Of a DNA stretch of 64,000 bases, positions 34,234-45,690 are shown in pieces (position 1 is the stretch's first letter; every line of letters starts with the position of its first letter). The notes beneath the pieces are model-generated. The model was not told the DNA's origin and made no database searches. It saw nothing but the letters and a program-made list of their open reading frames with translations. Position numbers and translations under genes: made by a program. This DNA comes from Cryptomeria japonica (lineage: Eukaryota > Streptophyta > Pinopsida > Cupressales > Cupressaceae), in contig NC_081415.1 in NCBI RefSeq assembly GCF_030272615.1, forward strand, positions 601,175,644 through 601,239,643, written 5' to 3'.

Positions 34234-35419
34234 TGTTACCATTTACTAAGTTGTCATTAGTTTTACGTCCAAAGTCATTCTATATACTCTAGTCAGTTAT
34301 TACTACCGAAATATTAAGTCGGTAAGCATAGAGCAATTGGTTATAGAAGAAAGAAGTCACAGAGTTTAGTATACACTGAGCTATCTACCGAGTAACGTTC
34401 TATGACTACCAAGCAGCAAAGATGGTATACCGAGTTAATACACACCGAGTAAAACATGTTACCAGATTCATTGAACCTAGACACATATGTGGAAATGTGT
34501 TACAATGTCGAGGAACAAGGAATTGTTAACACATTGGAAATTGCACTTAAGATTTTGTATGATTTTGAGAACATCTATCCAATATAATAATTTTGTATGG
34601 TTATTCATTTAATGAATCATGTTTGTAAGATTGAAGCATGAACAAGATCACTATTACAAGAGATCTATTTATACAACATGAATTGAGGATCAAATATGTG
34701 TGTGAAGCAAGACATAGGTGAAAAAGAAAAATCATGGGAAAGCACTAAGTGTTATGACTATTACGATTGACAGAGATACATAGAGGTCACCGAGAAGGAT
34801 TTTAGAGAACAGTCAAGGAACAAAGTAAACAGAAAGGTTTACCGAGTAAATTTATGATTTACCGAGGCATGCTATAAGCAAGGTAATCTCATTTTGAGCA
34901 CATAGAATCTGCTATAACATTTCAGATGTGAAGTTGCAGATATTTTGTAAGATTTTGATTGTAATATTTTGAGTTGTAAGAGAAACCTTTAACAGGGTAA
35001 AAGACTCTAACAAAGTCTATAAATTGTAAAGCCTTTAACTAGGTGCAATATTTAGAATAAGTTTTGTAAAATCCTTTAGCAAGGTAGATCTAAAGATCTT
35101 GATACTCCTAACAGGGTAAGCTATCAGAAATAGCTAAACATGTAGCTCTAATCGAGCAACCTTTATTATTGTAGTAGTGAAGTTGTGGGTGCCATACCCA
35201 CTGCAGTTTTTCTCTCTAATAAGGAGTTTCTGCGTAACCAAAATATATGTGTTATGGAGTGAATCATGAATGATTGTTATTTATTTGTTTTAGCATTATA
35301 TTATGTTTCAACAATATTCAGTTTATTCTTAACAGTAAAGTTATTATTGAAGAAAAGATTTGAAGTACTGATTCACCCCTCCCCTTTCAGTACATTAGCT
35401 TTCCATACTGGGCCTAACA
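34234..35419 (+). repeat. E1 3' LTR
   Basis: 1,186 bp, TGTTACC to GGCCTAACA, uninterrupted. Shows the E2 empty site near 35,031 (taaagcctttaactagg). Confidence 0.92.
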
Positions 35420-36696
35420 CCTACCTACAAAGACCATTGATAGATGGTGAACATTTCTTTCATCCAGATTATGGTTATATTCAAGTTAAATCATTACCAA
35501 ACTTCCAAGAAGAGGTAGATTCAGATGATGAATCATAAACATATTCTGAAGTTATTGAGGCAATGAACAATCCCGAGTTTGTAGAAATTTTGGACCATGT
35601 AATCTTAAGCAATTCTAAAAAATACTTGCCATGCATTATAAGAGACCTAGCCTCAAGTTCTGAGCAAGCAAGTTGTGTCCCACAACAAGTTCAAACAAAT
35701 CAAGCCCAAAATCAAAACCCAACCATGTCAAAACCTCACTATAATTTAAATGCATCTCCAATGAAAGGTGGATTTACTAGACAACTCTTAAAGAGAGTCC
35801 TAAGTGACTTTTCTGAGAAAGATCAAAATAATGCACCTATTTCTAGCAATGGATCACTCTTGCATAAACAAATTGTCTCTCTAGTGGTATATATTCCTAC
35901 ACCTTTTGAAGCTTTGCAAGAACCTCCCATATCATATCATAAAGTTTCACAAAAGTAATTTCCACCATCGCCTCCAAATGATATATCAAATAATGCATCC
36001 TCCCAAGGGTTGTCTACAACAAAAATACATGCTAATTTATGTCTTTATACAAATCCCTTGTACTATTTGGAAATGCAAGATTCCATGCCACTAGATGCTT
36101 TTCTTTTAGAGATTCCCATACAAAGTCCATATCCCTTATGTCAAAATATTTATTACTTATCAAAATACCCCACGAATATTCAAAATCATACCCCATGTCA
36201 AGAGGATGATTCAACTATCCAAGAACATGATACCTTTTAAAGTCCCTTTGATATTCCACTTCCTACGCAAGATCAAGATATCACTTCCATCCTTTTTGAT
36301 GATCCCATTGAAATCCAAGAGAAAAATACCTTACAAGAGGAGTCCCACGATCTTCCTCCTTGTCAAGATCAAAGTATCCTTTCATCTTCATGTCCACCAC
36401 AAGATCCTATGATCCCTTTAGATCCTTCGCAAGATCCCCTTATTCCTCCATCTTCATGTACTGATATTCCATATACACTTCATGATTTGATTTATTTTGA
36501 TTATCCCATTATTCCTCTCATTCCATCTCACGAAGAGTCTATCATTGATCCTAACCCCCCTCGTGATCGTGATCCCCCTCAAGATTCTAACATATTTGCA
36601 CAAGATGTTAAAGGACCCCCTACATACATAATTGGTTCCTCTACTTTGGCCCAGTCTGATCCGCTTCATGATCCCATTGTTCCCATTGTCTATTAT
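35420..36696 (+). pseudogene. 3' piece of ORF A (P/D/Q-rich), fused to E4
   Basis: Continues the sequence broken at 13,711. One frame reads PLIDGEHFFHPDYGYIQVKS to a TAA at 35,536; another, from 35,563, reads MNNPEFVEILDHVILSNSKK, then a long proline-, aspartate- and glutamine-rich region with TAA at 35,956 and 36,238 (QDPMIPLDPSQDPLIPPSS; DPNPPRDRDPPQDSN). The last frame runs without a break into Copia protease-end sequence at about 36,690. I recognise no domain. The acidic, proline-rich low-complexity style resembles the tail of E3 gag, so a non-autonomous retroelement origin is plausible. Confidence 0.5.
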
Positions 36697-39573
36697 GAAG
36701 AAGGTTTAAGGCATAATATTTTGAGTGTTGGTCAATTAGTTGATAAGGGTTTTCAACTTTAGTTTAAGGATAGAAAATGTAAAATCATTAACAAAACTAG
36801 TTTGGAGATTGCAACCTGTATTTAGACAGGAAGTAACATCTTTCACTTGCACACTGGTAATAAGACATGTTTGATTTCTCATATTGATGAGAGTTGGATA
36901 TGGAATAAGAGGTTGTGTCATGATAATTTTGATTGTATTGTTAAGATCAGTTCAACTAAGGCAGTTAGAGATAGACCCAAGATTATGAAGCCTCATAATC
37001 CGGTATGTAAGGAATGTCAATTGGGTAAGCAAGTTAGAAGTTCTTTTAAAAGCATACATGATAAATCTAATGATGTACTTGATTTGATTCACACTAAATT
37101 ATGTGTTACAACAAGGACTAAAAGCTTTCAAGGTGATAGGTATTTCATGTTGATTATTGGTGACTATTATAGAATGACGTGGGTGACTTTTCTAAGGGAA
37201 AAGTCTGAAGCTTTTGAGAAATTCAAGATCTTTAAAGAAAAGGTTGAAACAAAAACTGGATTGAAAATCAAATGTCTAAGATCAGATCATGGTGGTGAGT
37301 ACACTTCTCATGAATTTAACAATTATTGTGAGACAAATGGAATCAGGAGACAACTATTTGCACCTAAGACTCCTTAGCAAAATGAAGTAGTTGAAAGAAA
37401 GAACAAAACCATTTTGGATGCAACTAGATCTATGATGATGGAAGCCAAATTTCCTCATATCTACTGGAGAGAAGTAGTGATTACATCAGTCTACACACTA
37501 AACAAAGTTCACATTAAAGGTGAAACTGGTAAGACCCCTTATGAACTATGGTTTGGAAATAAACCTACTGTTAAGTATTTCAAATTTTTTGGAAGTAAAT
37601 GCTATATCAAAAGAGATGATTCAATTGGAAAGTTTGATCCTAGATGTGATGAAAGGATATTTCTTGGTTATTCAATTCAAAGCAAAGCATATAAATGTTA
37701 TAACAAAAGATTGCAAAAAATTGTGGAAAGTACTAATGTGAAAGTGGATGAGCAGTACAAAAATCATTCTATATCATATGACAAGGAACTGACAGTAGAA
37801 ATGATCATAACCAAACCAAGAATGCCTCAACCAGTATAGGAAGCTAAAATAGTTACACCGGCACAGTCTAAACATTCAACTATGACTGATGATCAGAGTG
37901 GTGAACTTGAAGTTCAAAAGACTCCAAGGTATGTAAGATTAAATCATTCTGAAGATCAAATTATTGGAGATAGGAACAAGGGAGTAATGACAAGAAGAAA
38001 ATTGGCAAATGAAGAGGTATGTCTCATTTCTCAAGTTGAACTGACAATTGTTATTGAAGCTTGTAAGGATAAACATTGGTTAAAGGCTATGGAAGATGAA
38101 TTAGATCAAATAGAGAAGAATCAAACTCGGTCTTTAGTTTCTTGGCCTGAAAATAACAATGTTATTGGAACTAAATGGGTTTTTAGAAATAAACTGAATG
38201 AGGATGGTCAAGTTATAAGGAACAAGGCTAGATTGGTTTGTAAAGGATATTCTCAAATGGAAGGAATTGATTATGGTGAGACATTTGCACCTGTAGCTAG
38301 AATTGAAGCTGTTAGACTATTTCTTGCCTATGCAGCTTATAAAAACTATAAGGTCTATCAAATGGATGTAAAATGTTCATTTTTGAATGGTGAGATTGAG
38401 GAAGAAGTTTAAATTGAGCAACTTGATGGATTTACACTGATAGATGACAAAGACATGGTTTGCAAATTGAAGAAAGCTTTACATGGTTTGAAACATGCTC
38501 CTAGAGCTTGGTATGCAAGATTGGATAAATATCTTTTGAAGCTTGGTTTTACTAAAGGTAGTGCTAATAGTAATCTATATTATAAGATCACTAATAATGA
38601 TATTTTGATTATTGAAGTCTTTGTTGATGATATCATTTTTGGAGGAGAAGATAAATTGTGCATGGAATTTGCTAACAACATGAAAAATGAATTTGAAATG
38701 TCCATGATTGGTGAGATGAAATTTTTCTTAGGTTTGCAGATTACTCAAACTAACAAAGGCATTTTTATCTGTCAAATTAAGTATCTGAGGGAATTGTTAA
38801 AAAAAATTGGTATGGAGAATTCCAAACCGGTAAGTACTCCTATGGCTACAAGTGAGAAATTATCTATCAAGGATACTTCTTCACCAATAAATCTGACAAG
38901 GTATAAATCTATGATTGGTGGTCTATTATATCTAACTCAGACTAGACCTGATATTATGAATGTAGTAAGTATTATTTCAAGATATCAAAGTAATCCTAAA
39001 GAAAATCATGAATGTGTAGTAAAGAGGATATTCCATTATTTGCAAGGAACAATAAAATATGGTTTATGGTATTCTAGAAATGCTGATTTCACTTTTTGTG
39101 CATATACTGACTCATATTGGGCAGGTGATACTGATGATAGGAAAAACACTTTTGGTGGAGCTTTCTTTCTTGGAAAGAAACTGGTTTCATGGATAAGAAA
39201 AAAATAGTCATGCATTTCTTTATCTGCCGCAGAAGCTGAATATGTTGCAACATCAACTAATTGTACTCAACTCTTGTGGATGAAGCAAATGTTGAAGGAT
39301 ATCGGGGTAAATTGTAGTAAACTAGTAGTTATCTACTGTGATAACTCAGCAGCTATTGACATGTCCAAGAATCCGATATTTCACTCTAAGACTAAGCATA
39401 TTTCAATAAAGTATAACTTTTTGAAGGACAATGTAGAAGAAAAGGAAGTCAAACTGGTTTATGTGAACACTAAAGAATAGATTGCAGACATATTCACTAA
39501 ATTGTTGTCTAAGGAATCATTTGAATACTTGAGAGATAGGTTAGATGTTTTTCCCCCTCTGGCAGAGACTTGA
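36697..39573 (+). pseudogene. E4 Copia pol: integrase, RT, RNase H
   Basis: One frame. Starts EEGLRHNILSVGQLVDKGF (protease end); pre-integrase zinc region HLHTGNKTCL to CKECQLGKQ, with the usual first His of the zinc pair seen as RLCHDN; integrase core has GDYYRMTWV (Asp), LRSDHGGEYTSHEFNNYC (Asp) and VVERKNKT (Glu), so D-D-E is kept. [57 protein letters not shown], active site FVDDI. RNase H: YTDSYWAGD, LSAAEAEYVA, YCDNSAAIDMSKNP, ADIFTK. Stops: TAG 36,760, 36,823, 37,375, 37,837, 39,205, 39,478; TAA 38,410. Three clearly replace conserved Gln (TP.QN, KK.S, KE.IAD). Terminal TGA at 39,571. Normally supplies all replication enzymes; dead here. Confidence 0.92.
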
Positions 39574-39939
39574 TTGATGAAGTTTGTCATCAGTCAGGTA
39601 TGCATTATTAGGAACATTATTCATTCTGACACTAATGAGTGGTGCTACTACTCAGGGGGAGTAGTCGGCTCTAAGATTAAGAGGTTTGTATCATTTCTTT
39701 GATATTTTTGTCAGGTTTCTAGCATTGATGTCAAAGGGGGAGAGATATTTATGTAAAAATAAAATAAAAGTTGTATACATTGAGGAGAGAGATTTGTTCA
39801 GAGCCTTACAAAGATATCATTCATTGGGGGAGAGCTATTGATTGTTGGTTGTCTTCCACAGGGGGAGACTTGTTTGGCATTTCTTGGTACTTAGATGTTT
39901 TTCACATCTAGTGTTTCCATCAATGCCAAATGGGGAGAT
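39574..39939 (+). other. E4 3' UTR with five polypurine tracts
   Basis: aggggga (39,654-39,661), aaagggggaga (39,733-39,743), tgggggaga (39,825-39,833), agggggaga (39,860-39,868) and the LTR-proximal aaatggggaga (39,928-39,938). Multiplied tracts are a Sirevirus trait. ORF 39,842-40,132 crosses the LTR border and is chance. Confidence 0.8.
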
Positions 39940-41198
39940 TGTTGGCATTATGGATGAATTGATTATGTTTGGCATTGATGTTTTATCATTGATGTCAACA
40001 CTCTCTGTTACCGGCAGACAAGTTACCAGTATAAGATATAGTGTTACCGGCAGAAGAGATTATCTATTGGACACTTTCGACATATTTGAATCAGTAAAGT
40101 ATATTGGATTTCATGAGTTATATGCTCCATGAGCATATTTTGGTCAGTTGGTATTCGCTTGATAATTGCATGTTATCATACACTCTGGTAAACCCTTACC
40201 AGCACTAGTTTATGGCTTTACCAGTAGAGCTTTCATTGAGGAATCATGTCAGGATGCAAAATTGGTGTTGGTGCAACTTCTTCAAGGATTTCAGGATACT
40301 GAAGATGTTTGTTGATCATGATTTAATTTATTGAAGACATTGCTTTGGCGTGGTGGACCCAGAATAGGTCCAGTACCTATCTAGGTTATGGACCAGTATC
40401 ATACTAGTGTGTACTCTACATGTTACCTGGATTATTCAAGATGTTTTATGGATTTTTTATTATTGTTTTGATCTTAAGCCGACATGGCATATCAATGTAA
40501 AAATGAATTATATAATTGTAATATCTTTAGGTGGCCGACCTAATTGGTTTAGGCCTTAGGGTTTGTATAAATAAGAGGTAAAAACTCTTTGTAAAGTATC
40601 ATGGTTATTGGAAAGGTCATGGTCAAGGAATGTAACGTGTGAATATTGTAATATCATTCAGGCAAAGGAGTTGATCGATCATTGATGATCGGATTGGATT
40701 CAGAAGAGGATTTAGTCCTCCGACATTGAGCTTAACTGAGACTGTAGTCAAGCATAGTAGATGCTATTTCCAACAGTTCACTCTATTGTATTGTTATCCA
40801 TTTATCTTGAGAAGGTTGTAGCATCTCTGTAGTCAATGAGACTTCTTTTGTAATGAGCAGTATGCTCTATGCAGTGTGCCTTCCTACAAGTGCAGGCCCC
40901 TCATTGTAGCACATACTTTCTGTAGAAGTATCATATGACTATGGGTAGGCTTCCCACCATGGTTTTTCCCTTTTCGGGTTTTCCAGGTACAAATCATGGT
41001 ATTATGTGGTATGGTTGCTTTGTATTGATTATCTGGTTAATTGTTAAGTTGCATTGTTTACCGGTATCTGTTTCTACCGCCATCTGTTTGTGCTTTACCG
41101 ATACTTAATTAGTTTAAGGTTGTATTGTGGATTAAAAGTTAAAATTTGTTAACAACTGATTCACCCCCCCTCTCAGTTATTTACCAGTTATCCTAACA
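39940..41198 (+). repeat. E4 3' LTR
   Basis: 1,259 bp, TGTTGGCATTATGG to TTATCCTAACA. Contains 'ccgacctaattggtttaggcc', a TATA-like box and, near the end, the 'ccaccatggtttttccc' and 'gattcacccccc' blocks common to Copia LTRs here. Confidence 0.9.
40566..40573 (+). promoter_or_regulatory. TATA-like box in E4 LTR
   Basis: tataaata, about 630 bp into the LTR and followed by 'agaggtaaaaactc'. Position fits a U3/R promoter. Sequence-based inference only. Confidence 0.5.
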
Positions 41199-43446
41199 AC
41201 TTTTAATAGTGATGGTCCATTTTTCAAGGCTACCATACAAACAATGAGATGCTTGAGTCCTTCCATATTCTATCATGTGTCCATTTTCTTCCAAAAAGTC
41301 AAAGAAGTCTAAAAAATACAAAAAAATTGAAAAGTCAAAAAGAAAAAAGAAAAAAAAGAAAAAGATTGAAAAAAAAGAAAAAAAAGAAAATTGACAAAAA
41401 AAAATAAAGAAAAATCATTTGTCCTTTGGTGAAAACCTAGCAAACAGGTGCCTTGGGAAAGTAAGATGATGAAAACTTGGAAAAAATTCATCATGTGTAA
41501 TCCATGAACTTCTTGCATGCCATACTTGGGGGCATGTTTAATTTATACTATCCTATCATATCCTATTCACCCTTCATTATCCTTTCACCTTTCATTATCC
41601 TTTCACCCTTCATATCCTATTGACCTTCATTATCCTTTCACCCTTCATTATCCTATCATACCCTGTCATACTCTTCCATTATCCTATTGTCCCTCATGTC
41701 CATACTTCCTTTTCCACCTTTGATCTTGACAAGGTTGAGGATTTTCATGAACATCATGTATCATGTTTGCAGCTTTCAGTCTATCACAACTTTTGGTCCT
41801 ATATCCATTGGCTTATTACAACTTTTCATCCATATTCCATTGGCTCATTACAACCTTTCATCCATATTCCTTGTCTGATTGCAACCTTTTTTCATTATCC
41901 CTTAGCCTATCACATCCTTATCCTATTCATATCCATTTTTCATTTGATCTTGCTTGTCCTATCTATATCCTATCCTAGTCCATACACTCTCTTTTGTCCC
42001 TTGATCTTGATTTGACACAGGGACGTAAAATAAAGAAAAACATGGTTTCAAAAGCTCTTGACATGTCCCTCATGCCATGCCATTGCTTTACATTGTCAAA
42101 TCCCATCTCTTATCCCATCACACGATAGCCCTTGAGAATTGAATCTATTTTATCTCCATCATAAATGGCCTTTGTCTTCCTTCTATCCACCAACATTTCA
42201 GCAGGCTTGTTTATCCATTGATCATATTCCTTTCCTTTCTTGACATTGGGGAAAAAATCATCAATAATCCATAAAAATAAAAAATGTCCCGAAAAAATTC
42301 AAAAAAATCGAAAAATATCCTGAAAAAATACAAAAAAAATCAAATAATGTCCTAAAAAAATTCAAATAATGTCCTTCAAAAATTCAAAAATATCAAATTA
42401 TGTCCTAAAAAAATTGAAAAAAAAAATCAAATAATATCCTGAAAAAATTAAACAAAAAAAGTCAAATAAAGTTCTGAAAAAATCTTTAAAAATTGAAAAA
42501 TGTCTTGAAATAATCCAAAAACATCATAAAATGTCTTGAAAAAAGTACCAAAAAAATAAAAAAATCACAAAAACCCTAAAAATTGGAAAACATAAAAATC
42601 CAAAAACAATCGTTTTTGTTTCATTCCATCAATAAACTATCCGTTTTGTAAATAGACATACATTTTAGCAAACATCCAACAAAAACATAGTTAAACACTA
42701 CGATTTAATGAAATCACACATTAACAGATGAATTGTTCAACAAACCAAGCTTTGAAACTGATCAAAGTTGTCCTATCAATCAAGAACATCAATATTATTG
42801 GTCCTTTGTCAACCATTATCATGGGTCTTATACAGGGTGTGGTATACTCGAAACTAGACTGTTTCTTGTCTTAGACAGGGTACTGCATTCCCTAAAACCA
42901 GACAACATGATTATCCTATCAACATAACACTATCACTTTGGCAATGGAGATCAGGATGTTTGTTTGACTTGTTTGAATTTGTGAGTCTTTCATTGATTTA
43001 TCTTTGACCATGTTCCTATTTTTCTCAATGATGTCACTGAGTGAATTAGGGTGGCCGCGATGGCTCATGGTCTTTTTTTGTTTTTATCTTTTGTTTGCGG
43101 ATTGTTTCATGGCATTCTAGGGCAAGTATGTTTTGGGTGTATGTGATAAGTACGTTCTCTTTGTGAATGCCACACATACCTTGACTTTTGACACACTTAA
43201 TGTCTTATAATGTCTTGACTCATTCCTTGTCTGCTATGTGTTCGTTTTACGCAAAGGAATTTCATTATTGCCCCGACCTTCATTACCATGGTGCACCACA
43301 TCCATTTTGCAATATCAAAATAAAGGTTTTCACCTACCATTTGTGCATTTGTGAAAGCAATCTTTTCTTCTTCACTAAATCTTCTTCATCTAATTTCCTC
43401 TTACCAATATTTCTTTCATCAGTCCTTGTAGTCAATTTTGTCTAGT
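41199..43446 (-). repeat. PMD-element leader, copy 1 (truncated by E4 end)
   Basis: Direct repeat of 46,755-48,725 with internal size differences. Shared blocks: 'atgcttgagtcctt', 'catcatgtgtccattttc'-type, 'tcctttggtgaaaac', 'catacttgggggca', 'gatcttgacaaggttgagga', 'cccatcacacgatagccc', and 'ggtgtggtatactcgaaac'. Inside are pyrimidine-rich repeats (41,550-41,690), three copies of a 'ccattggcttattacaac' phrase (41,800-41,870) and an A-rich minisatellite. Reading direction is set as minus by the primer site at 43,447 and the PMD ORF. ORFs here are low-complexity and rejected. Confidence 0.7.
42270..42600. repeat. A-rich minisatellite (copy 1)
   Basis: About ten variants of a roughly 30-bp unit containing 'aatgtcctgaaaaaattc' and 'aaaaatcaaataatgtc'. 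The same type of array stands at 47,645-47,930 in copy 2. Confidence 0.8.
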
Positions 43447-43456
43447 GCTCTGATAC
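43444..43456 (-). other. Primer-binding site on minus strand (degenerate)
   Basis: Plus strand tctagtgctctgatacat is the complement of a tRNA-Met-type site (tatcagagcac) with two changes at the CCA-side. The 'gtatcagagcactag' form is common in plant Gypsy elements. It places an LTR to the right (above 43,457) and the leader to the left, for an element on the minus strand. Confidence 0.55.
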
Positions 43457-43875
43457 ATATTTTTTTTTTCATCTTAGCGCATTTGCATATCATAATCATT
43501 TATTGCATTAGACAATAAAAAACAGTGCATTTGCACATCACTATCATTTTGTATCACACAAAAGAAAAATTAGAGCGTTTTACATAATGTTATCATTCAT
43601 TGCATATCATATAAGAGCACAAATACAAAAACAAATTTAGATTTCATTCATGGCATCACATTAAATGTGCATAAAGCATCCATACATGGCATCATATAGA
43701 CAACACAATGCATATCATAACATAACTGCATATCATATAATATAATATCATATATATATGAAGTGTCAAAAGTGTTAGAGTAGAAAATTAGACTGTTTGT
43801 CCCAAGTATGTCCTGCAAGATAACTACACAAGAGCAAAAGATGTCTAAAGCATAATGAGAAAGTGTTCCCATGTC
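43457..43875 (-). repeat. Candidate LTR of the PMD element
   Basis: AT-rich stretch between the primer site and the 3' end of the PMD ORF, containing iterated 'catatcataa' and 'cattgcatatcat' words. Its position suggests LTR sequence, but I found no second copy in the window, so this rests on context alone. Confidence 0.35.
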
Positions 43876-45690
43876 ACTGTGTGCTTCCTTGGTCCTTGTC
43901 TCTAGCCTATCTTGAGGATGAACCTCCTGCTATCCCTGGTCGTGGCTGTAGAGGCCTCCTTGGCCCAATCACTCCCATGTTGCTTTGTGTCCTTCAAGAG
44001 CAGGATATGATCTCTATCCTAGACCATGATCATCCTTGATATGATGGTGCTCTCTACTCTAGTGGTATGATGCTCTTACAGAGAACTCTCCAGTATCGTA
44101 TCTCATCTCCTGAATCCACTAGAATCTGTGCCATCTCTTGTACGCTAGTGTCTCTGATCAAACTAATGTATCTCTGCATGGCCTCCTTTGATCTTTGAGA
44201 CTGGGATACCAGTGTCTTGAGTAGCTATCAGAATAGCTATCTCTATTGTATACCTACCCCTCTTAGCTATCCACTTCTCTCTGTCAACAACCCACTATCT
44301 CCTCTCGGCTTCTAACCAATCCCTCTCTAGCCGAAGCTCATCAATCTACCTCTCTAGCTGTACAATATAATCCCGCCGACTGCTTACAATCACTCTTTGT
44401 GTCTATAGCCCCTTCACTTGGGCTCTATCATCCTCAATGGGTATATCCTGTAATGATTCATCCTCTATCTATTCCACCTGTATAGGGATCCCCTCCTCCT
44501 CTTTGTCTCCCTCCTCATCCTCCTCCTCTCTATCATCCTCATCCTCTTCATCATCCTACTCTTCATCTCCCTCCTCATCGTCCTCCTCTCTCTCATAATC
44601 CTCATCATCCTCATCCTCCTCATCCCCTGGGAAGTCCTCTTGTCTCCTTGGAACCAGAATATCAGGTTATGTCAGTGGTATCAGGTGGTGTTGTGCAAAC
44701 CATCTGTCATAACTCTCTGTAGTCCCTGTGTCACCCACATCTAACCCCCAATCCCACTGTCCGGGCTATAACTATGCAAAATCACTATAAGCAATGTGTG
44801 GCTGTATCATCCTGCCCCACTCATTGGTCTCTCTCAAGGATCGGGAAAAGTATGCATCCCCTATCAGCACATCCTACTACTCACCAAACTGTCATCTGAC
44901 CCTCTCTTGAAGATGCATCTCTATAACTCTCTGGCTTCACTCACAACCCTATCAGTTACTCTCCTATCGGCAATAAGGTAGATTCTCATTCATCCTCTGG
45001 CCATCCAGGGTAATCTCTGTATGGTCTCCATGTGAACTATCTTAGTTTGTCCAACTCATGCCTGCAATATAATGTGTACCTAAAAGGTCCCTAGTTACAT
45101 GCCTCTATAGCAGTATACATATGGCTTGTGTGCCATCACCTGTCTCTTTGCAATCGGTTTGAACATTTCTATGTGCTCAAATGCCCATACCTACAATAAT
45201 GTCACCCCACAACTCAGTGTTTGTACACCCTAATAAGCAATATGATGTAGCTGGATATACAACATGGTAAGCATGCACAGTTCGCATGCATATGTGATGC
45301 TCTCTGTGCACATTCACTCGAGCACTCTATCCCATCCTACAGGGAATCCATGGCCTCATTTGTCTAGAGCCAAAATACATGCTATAACCACTCTAATGAC
45401 GATATATCATCTGTCAAACTCCCCCACCATCACCTCCCAACTAATCTCTTGCTCTGACACATCTATGTCATTTAGATCACACTCAAACAATCTTCATAGT
45501 GCATCCATCCCTATTGATGGGTCATAAATCACTCTCTCCCTTTGAATCAGAATGCATATGATATGCCATACATCCTCTAATGTGACAATTGCCTCACCCG
45601 TTAGGAGATGAAAGGATGATGTCTCTAAATGCCATCGCTTTGCTAAGGCGATCAAAAGTCCCGCATTTGCCTTAATCTCAGGCATATAAG
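43876..45690 (-). pseudogene. Plant mobile domain (PMD) ORF, minus strand, broken
   Basis: Minus-strand reading from 45,685: KANAGLLIALAKRWHLETS, SFHLLTGEAIVTLEDVWHII and RERVIYDP, which is the PMD pattern (alpha-helical W-R-E-T, FHL..GE..TLEDV..LLGLPI). About 250 codons later VWAFEHIEMFKP matches the second PMD block (L.VWA.EHI...P). The C-terminal part is strongly acidic (plus strand 44,480-44,640 is tcctcc/tcatcc-rich), then a coiled coil (VQLERQIDELRLERDWLEAE). Stops and probable frameshifts are frequent; many stops stand where Trp or Gln is expected. PMD proteins occur in plants both as host genes (MAIN family) and inside Gypsy and Mutator elements; the adjoining primer site favours a retroelement. 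Confidence 0.72.

Larger units (their letters stand above)
13712..35419 (+). mobile_element. E1: Sirevirus-like Copia element without pol, hosting E2 and E3
   Basis: LTRs are 13,712-14,510 plus 28,152-28,539 (5', split) and 34,234-35,419 (3'). They start TGTTAC and end GGCCTAACA. Flanks are cctat (13,707-13,711) and cctac (35,420-35,424), a 4-of-5 target duplication. A Met-tRNA primer site follows the 5' LTR and four purine tracts precede the 3' LTR. Without the nested elements E1 is about 8.1 kb: LTR about 1.18 kb, gag, a 550-bp gap, the large ORF2, 3' UTR and LTR. No protease, integrase, RT or RNase H is found, so it must have depended on another element. LTRs differ mostly by transitions, so E1 is the oldest layer. 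Confidence 0.88.
36690..41198 (+). mobile_element. E4: 5'-truncated Sirevirus-like Copia element
   Basis: Only the right end remains: the last protease residues, integrase, RT, RNase H, five purine tracts and a 3' LTR. The 5' LTR, gag and most of protease are missing, and the break at about 36,690 joins ORF A in frame. The right LTR end abuts a PMD-element leader fragment. No target duplication can be tested because the left end is gone. Pol has seven premature stops but no frameshift over nearly 2.9 kb. Confidence 0.85.

Noticed and set aside
41309-41518. Minus-strand F/S-rich frame
   Set aside because: Translation of an A/G homopolymer-like tract in the PMD leader.
43457-43875. Confident LTR call
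   Set aside because: No second copy in the window and no TG...CA pair that I could fix, so it is reported only as a candidate.
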